Below are positions 19,411 through 27,931 of a stretch of 64,000 bases of DNA, piece by piece. This stretch comes from Saprospiraceae bacterium (GTDB lineage Bacteria; Bacteroidota; Bacteroidia; Chitinophagales; Saprospiraceae). Numbering within the stretch: the first letter of the stretch is position 1; each line of letters begins with the position of its first letter. The notes beneath the pieces are model-generated. The model did no database searches and had not been told where the DNA came from. It saw nothing but the letters and a program-made list of their open reading frames with translations. The position numbers and the translations under genes were made by a program. Location: positions 70,040 to 134,039 of the forward strand of contig JADKGF010000014.1 of NCBI GenBank assembly GCA_016717105.1, written 5' to 3'.

Positions 19411-20545
19411 ATGAAACAGTATCACATATTATTTTCAAATTTCTGGGGTTCGTACAATATTTTTGACTTATCTGAAGAAGAATTGTCAAAAGTAATTGAT
19501 GCGTATAATTATGGGAAAGGTTCAATTTTTTGTAAAGGGGAAAATACTCTTTTGATCGACTTAACAAAATTAAGATTTTTAGATCAAAAATGTCATTTGC
19601 TAATAAAAATATGACAGCTCAACAATTAGCAGATAGTAAATATGTTAGCGAAAATTATGGTATAGGCACGGCTTATGTAAATTATAAAGGAATGCAATTG
19701 TTTGGTGATGATATTACTGCAGAATTGGTTACAAATGATTTCGGAGAGCTAAAAGTTCAAGTAAGTGAAGTTGCTACTTCTAGTCTAGGATCGAAAGAAA
19801 AACAAGTTCTGATTTTGATAATTTCGACTTCGCGATTATAACAGCTTTGTATAAAGATGAATTAAAATTTGTTGAGCCATATATAAATTACGCAGGAGAG
19901 ATCGAGAGTGACGAGAAGAAATTAATTCGTTATGGGAGTCTGAAGGCAGATAATAAAATCAATATTCTTTATGCTTCGTTGCTTAATACAGGAATGATAG
20001 ATGCAGCAATAGTTACCACCGATATCATTACAAGATTTAAACCTCGAATACTTTTTATGCCAGGAGTTTGTGGTGGAAGAGATAACAAATCATTAGAAAT
20101 GCTTGACATAATAATACCTAATAAAATATTTACTTTTCAAAAAGGAAAATTAACAGATAATGGTTTTGAAGGTGAATGGGAAGGGATTGACTTAAACGAC
20201 AAACTGATTCAAAAAATTCAAACTTCAGAAGAAGAAATAAAAAATGGCATAAACTTTAAAGGATCAGTTCATTATGAACCAATGGCTTGTAGTACTGCAG
20301 TTATTGATAAAACTGGTGTTATTGAAGGTATTGCGATGAGCAAAGAACGTAAAGTATTAGGCTTGGAAATGGAAGGGTATGGAGTGGCTAGAGCTTGTGA
20401 AATTGCAAATAACGGAAACACAAAAGCTATAATCGTTAAATCTGTTATGGATAAAACACAGGGAAAAGACGATTCTCATAAAACAGATGCAGCCAAAATT
20501 TCGGCTGATTTCGTAATGAAAATCATTGAAAGTGGTATTTTGTAA
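19411..20545 (+). pseudogene. Nucleoside phosphorylase-type nucleosidase with an extra N-terminal domain, two frameshifts
   Basis: The C-terminal domain (from about 19810) belongs to the PNP/UDP phosphorylase superfamily, near MTA/SAH nucleosidases: DFAIITALYKDEL, then ILFMPGVCGGRD, VHYEPMACSTAV and the ribose-binding VLGLEMEGYGVARA. Before it is an N-terminal domain of about 130 residues (MKQYHILFSNFWGSYNIFDL... through FGELKVQVSEVATSS), read in two frames joined near 19575-19590, then joined to the phosphorylase domain near 19808. I do not recognise the N-terminal domain. Free-standing housekeeping enzymes lack such an extension; fused forms are known as effectors in conflict systems. It is followed after 48 bases by a DUF4062 gene. 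Confidence 0.7.
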
Positions 20546-20593
20546 TTTACCAATCATAATAACAGTTATGAATAATTAAAAAATAGTGATAAA

Positions 20594-21601
20594 TTGAAAC
20601 AAATAAACGAATTAAGAATTTTCCTAGCTTCTCCAGGTGACGTTGAAGTTGAAAGAACTATAGTACAAGAAGTATTAGCTGAACTAAACATTACTCATGG
20701 TACTAAAAATGACTATAATTTAAAATTAATAAATTGGGAAGACTACACTTTCCCTGCCCTTGGAGAAGATGCGCAAGATGTTGTAAATTCACAAATTCCC
20801 TTTGATTATGATGTATTTATTTGTGTAATATTCTGGACAAGGATTGAACACAAACAAAAAAGAGCTAAATCAGGGACAATTGAAGAACTTGAAATTGCTA
20901 AAGCAAAGTGGCCAGAACGGGAAAGTGATGGAAATTATGGATATTTTAAAACAGAACCACCATCATCACTAAATGATCTTGATGAACAATATTTTGAAGT
21001 AAGAGCCTTGCAGAAAGATTTTAGTAGCATTGGTCTCTATAAAGAATTTACATCGACTAATAAGTTTAAAGACATCTTTAGGATTAATTTCACACATTAT
21101 TTAAATTCTAAGTTTTTAATTAACGATAATAAACAAATACAATTACCTTCAAAATTAAATACAATTGAAATTGAAAATAAAAAAAGAAATGAAATTTATT
21201 CCAAACTAAATAGTTTAAATCTAGATAGCAAAAACGATTTTGAACTTTATGATACCATGGAAATTATCAATGATAAATCAAGTCAATTAACTATCGTAAT
21301 GGAAGATATTTCTAACACAATGAATGACTTAAGTACTAAGGTAAATAGAAAAACAGACGAGATAAATAAAATAAATAAAATTAAAGACACCAAACTAAGA
21401 TTACATAAACATAAAATTTCTGTAAATCAGTTAGCAAATGAGCTTGATGTAATTTCAGATAAATATGAATTTTACATTTCAGAATTTAAAGAGAACTATT
21501 TGGAATTAATAAACTCATTTATTTTTTACTATTTGAGCTATCAATTATATATGTCAGAAGAAGAAAAATTAGTTAAGCACATTTTAATAGATAAGCGTTG
21601 A
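20594..21601 (+). CDS. DUF4062 (TIR-like) protein with a coiled-coil C-terminal half
   Basis: 335 residues, starting with TTG at 20594 (MKQINELRIFLASPGDVEVER). FLASPGDVxxER is the hallmark of DUF4062, a Rossmann-like domain distantly related to TIR and SLOG proteins. The core continues with INWEDYTFPALGEDAQDVVNSQI and DYDVFICVIFWTRI, ending near residue 160. The rest is helical and very lysine/asparagine-rich, with heptad-like stretches (about 220-300). DUF4062 proteins are often the sensor or effector part of multi-gene defence or signalling modules. The neighbour upstream is a nucleosidase. Confidence 0.75.
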   Translation: MKQINELRIFLASPGDVEVERTIVQEVLAELNITHGTKNDYNLKLINWEDYTFPALGEDAQDVVNSQIPFDYDVFICVIFWTRIEHKQKRAKSGTIEELEIAKAKWPERESDGNYGYFKTEPPSSLNDLDEQYFEVRALQKDFSSIGLYKEFTSTNKFKDIFRINFTHYLNSKFLINDNKQIQLPSKLNTIEIENKKRNEIYSKLNSLNLDSKNDFELYDTMEIINDKSSQLTIVMEDISNTMNDLSTKVNRKTDEINKINKIKDTKLRLHKHKISVNQLANELDVISDKYEFYISEFKENYLELINSFIFYYLSYQLYMSEEEKLVKHILIDKR

Positions 21602-21639
21602 CAAATTAATAGAATCTTTTAACAGATTTATTGGTTGAG

Positions 21640-21762
21640 ATGAATAAAGTTCCAAAATTTACATCAAAATATGGGCAAGCTCATCTTAGGTTAATGAAAC
21701 TTTTAAAAGAATTAGTAGACGAACTATTATTTGGAAGAGTTTTGTTAGATGAAATTGAATAA
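21640..21762 (+). CDS. 40-residue hypothetical ORF
   Basis: Starts with ATG 38 bases after the DUF4062 gene. The product MNKVPKFTSKYGQAHLRLMK and onward is amphipathic and helical, ending DELLFGRVLLDEIE. The sequence looks coding rather than random, but I know no family. It may be a small partner of the DUF4062 protein or a gene remnant. Confidence 0.35.
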   Translation: MNKVPKFTSKYGQAHLRLMKLLKELVDELLFGRVLLDEIE

Positions 21763-21943
21763 ATTAACTAATCATAACAATGCCTAGACGGACATACTCC
21801 TAACATGTCGCCCATTGCTTAGCCAAACCATTTGCATTTAACTTTTTACCTTTTAAGTTTCCAACCTCGAACAAAACTATCATACCTACCTCTCCCACTT
21901 TCCCAAAATTCCCAAAATCCATCTCTATCCCACCTTCTTCCCT

Positions 21944-21967
21944 TGGAATCGTTTCCAAAATATGGAA
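21944..21967 (+). promoter_or_regulatory. Upstream activator site of EPS operon 1
   Basis: TGGAA (21944-21948), four bases, TTCCA (21953-21957), five bases, TGGAA (21963-21967). The last half-site ends exactly 51 bases before TTGGCA at 22019. The same geometry recurs at 45253-45334 and 50784-50865 on the other strand. Confidence 0.7.
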
Positions 21968-22018
21968 TTTACTAGAACTTTACATTTTATAACTCATTGT
22001 ATTACTGCATCTTGCGTT

Positions 22019-22035
22019 TTGGCACGTCCTTAGTA
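22019..22035 (+). promoter_or_regulatory. Sigma-54-like promoter of EPS operon 1
   Basis: TTGGCACG at 22019-22026 is a perfect -24 element. The -12 position (GG, 10 bases, then GT instead of GC) is weaker. It lies 46 bases before the response regulator start. Confidence 0.6.
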
Positions 22036-22064
22036 TATAGCATAGCAACAAAATATATGTTGTA

Positions 22065-22508
22065 ATGCTCAATACAAAAAAAATCTTTGTCGTAGATGAT
22101 GATGTCTTCACATCAGCCATCTTCAAGCAACACTTGCAAAAACTAGGTTATGATGATATCACATGCTTCTCTAGCGGTACACTTTGTCTCAATCATCTCC
22201 AAGAAAGACCAGATATTATCCTGCTTGATCACGAGATGGGCGATTTGACTGGCTTTGATGTTTTGATAAAAATAAAACGTTTCGATCCCAATATCTATGT
22301 CGTGATGGTATCTGGACAGGAAGATATGATGACGGCCATCGACTCGCTCAAGTACGGCGCTTTTGACTACATCATCAAAGGCGACGACACCACATACAAG
22401 ATCACCAAGGTCATGGAAAGGATCGGTGAAATCCATCGTCTGATCGAGCAGAAAAAAAACAACCCATTTAATAAACTTTCAAATCTACTGACCAGTGTAT
22501 TTTTCTAA
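22065..22508 (+). CDS. Receiver-domain response regulator, first gene of EPS operon
   Basis: 147 residues, essentially one REC domain: acidic pocket FVVDDD near residue 9, phospho-acceptor LLDHEMG near residue 56, VSGQED with the conserved serine near 84 and the lysine in YIIKGDD near 105. There is no output domain. It resembles the receiver of the sigma-54 activator at 39200-40566 (SGQE, A-DYIIK). It overlaps the export gene by 14 bases, so it is part of the EPS operon. It may be a phosphate sink or partner for the hybrid kinase at 34465. Confidence 0.85.
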   Translation: MLNTKKIFVVDDDVFTSAIFKQHLQKLGYDDITCFSSGTLCLNHLQERPDIILLDHEMGDLTGFDVLIKIKRFDPNIYVVMVSGQEDMMTAIDSLKYGAFDYIIKGDDTTYKITKVMERIGEIHRLIEQKKNNPFNKLSNLLTSVFF

Positions 22509-23244
22509 ATTTTTCTTTTATCTAAGCATCATCATTTTATTGAGCTCGTGCAAGACCCAAAATATATTTCACGACCAGCCCGATAAAAAACAGGCGGCAT
22601 TTGTCCTAGATAGCGTCTTTCTATACAAGCCTGATTATCAGCACATCATCACCACAGACAATAAGGTCAATATCAGTGTTTGGGGACAAGATGAGCTGAG
22701 TATTGGTTCTGTATATGGTATTTACAATTCTAATGAAGTATATGGAAAGTGGCTACTCGTCGATGCGAATGGCAATATAGAAATCCCCAAAATAGGTACG
22801 ATGATGGTCAGAGGTATGACCATACCGGCGCTCAAGGATAGTATCAAAAGCGTCATCAGCCAGTGGATCGTAAATCCGATCGTCGATGTCAAGGTGATGA
22901 ACAAGGAGATCACGTTGCTCGGTGAGTTCAGAAATCCTGCCGTCATCCATGTGGATAAAGACAATAATTCACTTTTGGAATTGGTTGCCAAAGCAGGTGG
23001 ATTTGAGTATTATGCCAATCTGAAAAGTATAAAAGTCCTACGTCAGGATGGCCAGAAAGTAAAAATAGCCAATATAGATTTGACCCTTGCATCTGACGAA
23101 GGTACACGCAATATCCAACTACGTCCCGGTGACATCATCATCGCACCATCGAAGAAAAACAAAGAGTTTGACAAACGAATTTCTACCATCATTCCGATCG
23201 CAACGTCGGCCACATCTGCAGCCATTTTGATCGGCGCATTCTAA
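22495..23244 (+). CDS. Polysaccharide export lipoprotein, Wza/BexD type
   Basis: 249 residues starting with GTG. A lipoprotein signal ends in LLSSC (cysteine near residue 19). A poly-export domain follows (NKVNISVWGQDELS, LVDANGNIEIPKIG), then one SLBB-like domain (EITLLGEFRNPAVIHV, GGFEYYANLKSIKVLR, LRPGDIIIAPSK). The C-terminal hydrophobic helix (IIPIATSATSAAILIGAF) would cross the outer membrane. It forms the exit channel for EPS, working with the Wzz/Wzc-like protein encoded next. Confidence 0.88.
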   Translation: MYFSKFFFYLSIIILLSSCKTQNIFHDQPDKKQAAFVLDSVFLYKPDYQHIITTDNKVNISVWGQDELSIGSVYGIYNSNEVYGKWLLVDANGNIEIPKIGTMMVRGMTIPALKDSIKSVISQWIVNPIVDVKVMNKEITLLGEFRNPAVIHVDKDNNSLLELVAKAGGFEYYANLKSIKVLRQDGQKVKIANIDLTLASDEGTRNIQLRPGDIIIAPSKKNKEFDKRISTIIPIATSATSAAILIGAF

Positions 23245-23253
23245 ATTCAGGTG

Positions 23254-23289
23254 ATTCCAGATTCTGTACTAACGTCTGTAATCTGGAAT
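23254..23289. promoter_or_regulatory. Inverted repeat upstream of the wzc-like gene
   Basis: Two perfect 10-base arms (ATTCCAGATT at 23254-23263 and its complement at 23280-23289) around a 16-base loop. It is not followed by a T run. The right arm carries TGGAA at 23284-23288, exactly 51 bases before a TGGCA element, so it may be an activator site as well as an RNA hairpin. Confidence 0.55.
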
Positions 23290-23339
23290 AAATATTCATT
23301 TCCTGTTTCTTAATATTTTGATTATCAATATGTTAATTA

Positions 23340-23356
23340 GTGGCATATTAATCGTA
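23340..23356 (+). promoter_or_regulatory. Sigma-54-like internal promoter of the EPS operon
   Basis: GTGGCATATTAATCGTAT has TGGCA and then GG-N10-GT as in the promoter at 22019. It is 52 bases before the Wzz/Wzc-like gene. The -12 part is imperfect. Confidence 0.45.
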
Positions 23357-23391
23357 TTATTCAAACCATATTTAGATAACATTTCCAAATC

Positions 23392-25596
23392 ATGCAAGAA
23401 AGCCTTAAAATATTAAAACCATATCTCCGAGGATTGCCCATCATTATCTTATGTATGTTGGCCGGAATCTGGATAGCAAAAAAGTATCTTTCCTACTCGA
23501 CACCGATGTACGAAAGCACTACCAAACTCAGGCTGGCTGATGTAGGAGAAAGTGTGACAGGCGCCAACTTGTTTAAGGACTTGGATGTATTTGCTAGTGC
23601 CAATAAAATAGCAGCAGAAATAGAAGTCATAAAATCTCATGTCCTTCTTGAAAAAGTAATAGACAAGCTTGGCTATAGCGTAGCGTTATATCGCAAAGGT
23701 GATATCAAAAATACCGAACTCTACACCGATACACCCATCAATATCCAATCGGCTCTTGATGATGAGAAATGGTATGGAAAAGATTTTATCATTACAGTCA
23801 CTGATACTTTGCATTACACCTTGCTTTTACCAGAAAATGGTGGCTCACTCAAGGGCAAAATGGATGAAAGTCTCGTCTTCGAAGGCGGCAAAATTCTTAT
23901 TAGTCTCAATAGGGAATGGCTGCAGCACAAAACCAATCCACACATTTTGGATTCCTACATTTACCAAATAAAAAATAAAGAAACGATCATACAAAATATC
24001 CTTACAAATCTTGATGTCACGTCTGTAGATAAGGATGTACCCGTCATACGCATCAGTTATAAAAGTGCAGTACCGCAAAAAGCAGCTATTTTCGTCAATG
24101 CGCTTGCCGAAGCGTATATCGAAGATTATATCAATATCAAATACCAAGCTGCAGAAACGACGTCCCGATTTCTCAATCGCAGAATAGATGAGGTGACCAA
24201 AAAACTGAGCAATTCCGAAAACTCCATACAAGGATACCGAGACGAAAAAAACATCATCAATATTCGTCAAGAAACAGAAACCGATCTACGCAAGATATCG
24301 CAACTCAAAATCCAACAGACGAATGTAAAAATGAATCTGGAAGCGATCCATGAGCTGGACGAATACATCAAAAATGGTAAAGAAAATTTTCTTGACTTGG
24401 CTCCAAATTTTGAAGCATTTACGGATCTATTATCTACAGAGATGGTCAAAAAAATCAAACAGCTCCAAGGCGAAAAGAAAGATCTCTTGCTGACCTACAC
24501 ACCGAATGATGACAGAGTAAAAGTGGTGGATAAAAAATTGAAAGACCATACAGACTATTTGGTGGAAAGTATTCAAAACACCAAAAAAAGCCTAGAAACG
24601 AAATACAAAAATCTGATCACAGACATCGATGAAGCCGAAAAAGTATTCATTGGCTTGCCTGAAAAAGAAAAACTAATGAATATGATGAATCGCGACTTTG
24701 AGATATATCAAGGATCTTACAATTTTCTCAATAACAAAAAAATAGAAGCAGATATCGCCCGTGCTGCCAAGTTGTCCTTCCACAGGATCATCACGCCAGC
24801 CGCCATTTCAAAAAATCCTGTTTCTCCCAATAGAACCATCATCGTCATAGTGTGTGCATTGCTGGGCATGTTTTTTGCCATCGCCATGATAACCTTGATA
24901 CATGCCATAAAAGCGCGTGTAAATGATGTAGAAACCATAGAATCCAATTCGTCCATACCTGTGACGTTGCATACTCCATTTCTAAAAACACCAGAGCAAA
25001 AACGCAATCATTTCCTTAAATCTGTGCAGAATTTGTCCATCAAAGATCTCATTTATGATGAAAATATCTTGTGTTTTTCGTCCTTGAAGGATGATGAAGG
25101 TAAAGCCTTTCACATCGTAAACATGGCCGAGGCACTTGGATCTCAAGGAAGAAAGGTGCTCATTCTAGATGCAGAAGGCAGCTTAAGCACCATGGGAAAT
25201 GTTCATGAATTGCCACAAAAGACCAAGTTGTCCAATGTAGATTATTTGCAGCCCAATGTAGCTGCTTGTATGCGCAAACCTTTAGATGTTTTACAAGAAG
25301 AAATCCATAACTATCTGGACCATTACGACCTTGTACTTATCAATAATGAGAACTTGACCAACGGTATATTGACCAATGCTTGGATGTCAACAAGTCATCG
25401 CAATTTTATCATGATGGATGCCAGAAACACACCTAAAAAGGCCATCATGCATTACAATCTGATGTGTGATGAATACAAATTTTCAAATGTCCATTTTGTT
25501 CTTAATAGGTGTGGTTATAATCCAAACGTTATGGTCGAATCTATTCAAAAAATTAAAAGCATGTTTCATAAACCGGTACAAACATCATGGTTATGA
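23392..25596 (+). CDS. Wzz/Wzc-like EPS chain-length and export protein with degenerate kinase domain
   Basis: 734 residues in the inner membrane. TM1 is near residues 15-30, then a large periplasmic Wzz domain with coiled coils (about 250-430) and a GNVR-like stretch. TM2 is near 480-505 (VSPNRTIIVIVCALLGMFFAIAM), after the conserved PxxP-like region. The cytoplasmic part has the BY-kinase fold but lacks the usual P-loop: SSLKDDEGKAFH stands where GxGKS/T is expected, and VLILDAEGS replaces the Walker A' LLIDxD. No tyrosine-rich tail is present (end PVQTSWL). It probably acts structurally with the Wza-like protein, without kinase activity. Confidence 0.85.
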   Translation: MQESLKILKPYLRGLPIIILCMLAGIWIAKKYLSYSTPMYESTTKLRLADVGESVTGANLFKDLDVFASANKIAAEIEVIKSHVLLEKVIDKLGYSVALYRKGDIKNTELYTDTPINIQSALDDEKWYGKDFIITVTDTLHYTLLLPENGGSLKGKMDESLVFEGGKILISLNREWLQHKTNPHILDSYIYQIKNKETIIQNILTNLDVTSVDKDVPVIRISYKSAVPQKAAIFVNALAEAYIEDYINIKYQAAETTSRFLNRRIDEVTKKLSNSENSIQGYRDEKNIINIRQETETDLRKISQLKIQQTNVKMNLEAIHELDEYIKNGKENFLDLAPNFEAFTDLLSTEMVKKIKQLQGEKKDLLLTYTPNDDRVKVVDKKLKDHTDYLVESIQNTKKSLETKYKNLITDIDEAEKVFIGLPEKEKLMNMMNRDFEIYQGSYNFLNNKKIEADIARAAKLSFHRIITPAAISKNPVSPNRTIIVIVCALLGMFFAIAMITLIHAIKARVNDVETIESNSSIPVTLHTPFLKTPEQKRNHFLKSVQNLSIKDLIYDENILCFSSLKDDEGKAFHIVNMAEALGSQGRKVLILDAEGSLSTMGNVHELPQKTKLSNVDYLQPNVAACMRKPLDVLQEEIHNYLDHYDLVLINNENLTNGILTNAWMSTSHRNFIMMDARNTPKKAIMHYNLMCDEYKFSNVHFVLNRCGYNPNVMVESIQKIKSMFHKPVQTSWL

Positions 25597-26840
25597 TCGA
25601 CCGTATAAAAACAATGCTTAAAGCGGACAAAACAAAAGTAATTCTAGATCAAGCCATCTTTAGTGGTACTTCATTTATTACTATGCTGATTCTTGCTAGG
25701 GCATTGGGCTTGTACGAGTTTGGAATTTTCGCATCGGTACAGTTGTACACTTTTTTGTTGATGAGTATTTCGGGTGCATTTGTCATCCAGCCGATGCAGG
25801 TTTTATATGGCAAAAGTCTAGACAAAAGTGCTTATATAGCGTCAACCATGTATATTCAGACTGGTGCAGTTATTTTGATGGCCATCGTTATGCTCTTGGC
25901 ATATTTATTAGCAGTATTATTCGGTTTCTCATGGGCAAGCATCTTGATTCCTGCAGGTGCGTACGCCATCGTCACTATATTTTACGATTATGTCCGCAAG
26001 CGTTTATTGGTAGAAGATAGACCGGATCAATTGATAATCATAGACGCATTGATGTCATTTGTACAACTGGTCATCGCAGTTCTCACTTATTTTTTTCACC
26101 TTGACGTAGATCATGTTTTAGGTTTGATTTCATTGGGTCTAATACCGGGCATCATGTATGGCGTAGCACTTATGAGCGACAATTTTAATCTTTTAGACAT
26201 CAGGAAATATACTTTCGAACACATGACTCAAGCAAGATGGTTGGCGCCTACTGGCATTGTGCAATGGATGACGTCCAATTTTTTTGTCGCCTCTTCTGGA
26301 TTGTATCTTGGCGTAGCTGCTTTAGGTGCATTTCGGTTGGTACAGACCTTATTTGGATTGATCAATATCTTACTACAAGGATTAGAAAGTTATGTTTTGC
26401 CTCAAACAGCTATCAGATTTCAGCGTTCCACAGATGAAGCGTATTTGTACTTAAAAAACCTGACCAAACGTGCGATCTTACCTATGAGCATTATCTTGGG
26501 TTTGATGTTTGTTTTTGCTGATTATATTATTATTTGGGCAGGCGGCGATGCCTATATGGAATATGGCTTTGTGATCCGTTGGATGGTCATTTTGTATGTT
26601 TTTATTTTGGTCAATTATCCTGTACGTATTCTCATTCGTTTACATGAAATGAATCATTTATTTTTGGTCGGCTATATCTTGTCTTTTGTATTTAGTCTGG
26701 TATCGGCGCATTATTTGCTTTCAAATCATCAACTCATCGGTGCCATCATAGGCTTAGGTATTAACCAAATCATTTTGTTTGCCATTTGGCAATATTCACT
26801 AAACAAAAAAGAAATTTCACTATGGAAATCATTCATATAG
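25587..26840 (+). CDS. Polysaccharide flippase, Wzx/MATE-like
   Basis: 417 residues with about 12 hydrophobic segments. The N-terminus (LDQAIFSGTSFITMLILARALGLYEFGIFA) is the typical start of oligosaccharide flippases, which move lipid-linked repeat units across the inner membrane. It overlaps the preceding gene by 10 bases and the next by 19. Confidence 0.85.
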   Translation: MVMIDRIKTMLKADKTKVILDQAIFSGTSFITMLILARALGLYEFGIFASVQLYTFLLMSISGAFVIQPMQVLYGKSLDKSAYIASTMYIQTGAVILMAIVMLLAYLLAVLFGFSWASILIPAGAYAIVTIFYDYVRKRLLVEDRPDQLIIIDALMSFVQLVIAVLTYFFHLDVDHVLGLISLGLIPGIMYGVALMSDNFNLLDIRKYTFEHMTQARWLAPTGIVQWMTSNFFVASSGLYLGVAALGAFRLVQTLFGLINILLQGLESYVLPQTAIRFQRSTDEAYLYLKNLTKRAILPMSIILGLMFVFADYIIIWAGGDAYMEYGFVIRWMVILYVFILVNYPVRILIRLHEMNHLFLVGYILSFVFSLVSAHYLLSNHQLIGAIIGLGINQIILFAIWQYSLNKKEISLWKSFI

Positions 26841-27931
26841 TTTTGGGCAAAGCCAATCCCGACCGGATGAATGGTGTCAATAAAGTAGTCTTCCAATTGG
26901 CCACCAAACAAGCAGAATCTGGTAGGAAAGTCACAGTTTGGGGCATTACAAAAGAGCCGATTAAGAATTTTCCCGATCGTAACTTCGAAACAGTGCTATT
27001 TCCTTTAGGAAGCCATGCTTTTGCAATAGATAAGACACTCAAAGCGGCCATCATTGCCCATGCAGACAAAGCAGTCTTCCACATTCATGGATCTTGGGTT
27101 TCTACTTTTTGGGCAGTAGCCCGCACCTTAAAAAAATATAAGGCGCACTATATTGTCACACCACATGGCGGATACAATACTATAGCCATGCAAAAAAATG
27201 CTTGGGTAAAAAAGATATATTTTCAATTGTTCGAGCGTAAAGTCCTTCAAGCAGCGTACAAGATCCATTGCATCGGTCAAAGCGAGACAACAGGTTTAGC
27301 TTCCATTTTTACTAATAATAAGAGTTATCTTTTGCCTTATGGTTTTGAAACACAAAATCCTGCTTTGCAATTATCCAATGATGGAGACAAATTTATCATC
27401 GGCTTTGTCGGCAGATTAGACATCTATACCAAGGGACTGGATCTTTTGATCAAGGCATTTGCAGCTTTCGTAAAAGAAGTACGACAAACCGAGCTTTGGA
27501 TTTTGGGTGATAGCGACGAAAGAGCTACTTTAGAATCCCTGATCGTCAATCAAGGACTTTCCGATAAAATAATACTTTTCGGTAGTAAATTCGGGCAAGA
27601 AAAAGATCAAATCATGGCTAAAATGCATGTTTTTGTACATCCATCTCGCAATGAAGGCCTGCCAGCATCTGTACTAGAAGCAGCATCGATGGGTCTGCCA
27701 TGTATCGTAAGTAGGGCGACAAATGTAGCCGAAACTATAGAAAGCTTTGATGCGGGTATAGCTGTCGCCAATGAAAACACCAAAGAATTAACGGCTGCCA
27801 TGATCAATCTATACCACAATTGGCAAAATAATACACTTCATCTCAAAGGTGAAAATGCCAAAAAAATGGTAAAAACACACTTTGCTTGGTCTGCTATTTT
27901 ACCACAGTTTGATAGTTTGTACGGCATATGA
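26822..27931 (+). CDS. Glycosyltransferase family 4
   Basis: 369 residues. I chose the start at 26822 (MEIIHIVLGKANPDRMNGVN), as it matches the GT4 N-terminal strand and loop. The Rossmann C-terminal domain shows IIGFVGRLDIYTKGLDLLIKAF near residue 195 and the donor-binding PSRNEGLPASVLEAASMG near 275 with the E-x7-E pair. It adds a sugar to the lipid-linked EPS unit on the cytoplasmic side. The stop overlaps the next start (ATGA). Confidence 0.85.
   Translation: MEIIHIVLGKANPDRMNGVNKVVFQLATKQAESGRKVTVWGITKEPIKNFPDRNFETVLFPLGSHAFAIDKTLKAAIIAHADKAVFHIHGSWVSTFWAVARTLKKYKAHYIVTPHGGYNTIAMQKNAWVKKIYFQLFERKVLQAAYKIHCIGQSETTGLASIFTNNKSYLLPYGFETQNPALQLSNDGDKFIIGFVGRLDIYTKGLDLLIKAFAAFVKEVRQTELWILGDSDERATLESLIVNQGLSDKIILFGSKFGQEKDQIMAKMHVFVHPSRNEGLPASVLEAASMGLPCIVSRATNVAETIESFDAGIAVANENTKELTAAMINLYHNWQNNTLHLKGENAKKMVKTHFAWSAILPQFDSLYGI

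Larger units (their letters stand above)
21763..22064. other. Intergenic region between accessory island and EPS operon
   Basis: No gene. An imperfect hairpin (21778-21817, GGACAT/ATGTC core) lies near the left end, then a C-rich stretch, then the activator-site array and -24-like promoter described separately. Confidence 0.5.

Noticed and set aside
13227..21780. Prophage or conjugative element as explanation of the accessory island
   Set aside because: No integrase, phage structural, relaxase or transfer genes are visible; only repeats and cargo-like genes are.
21778..21817. Hairpin after the accessory island (CAATG, GGACAT and their complements) considered as an integron attC site
   Set aside because: The expected simple-site pair (RYYYAAC and GTTRRRY) is not present at both ends, and no integron integrase is in the window.
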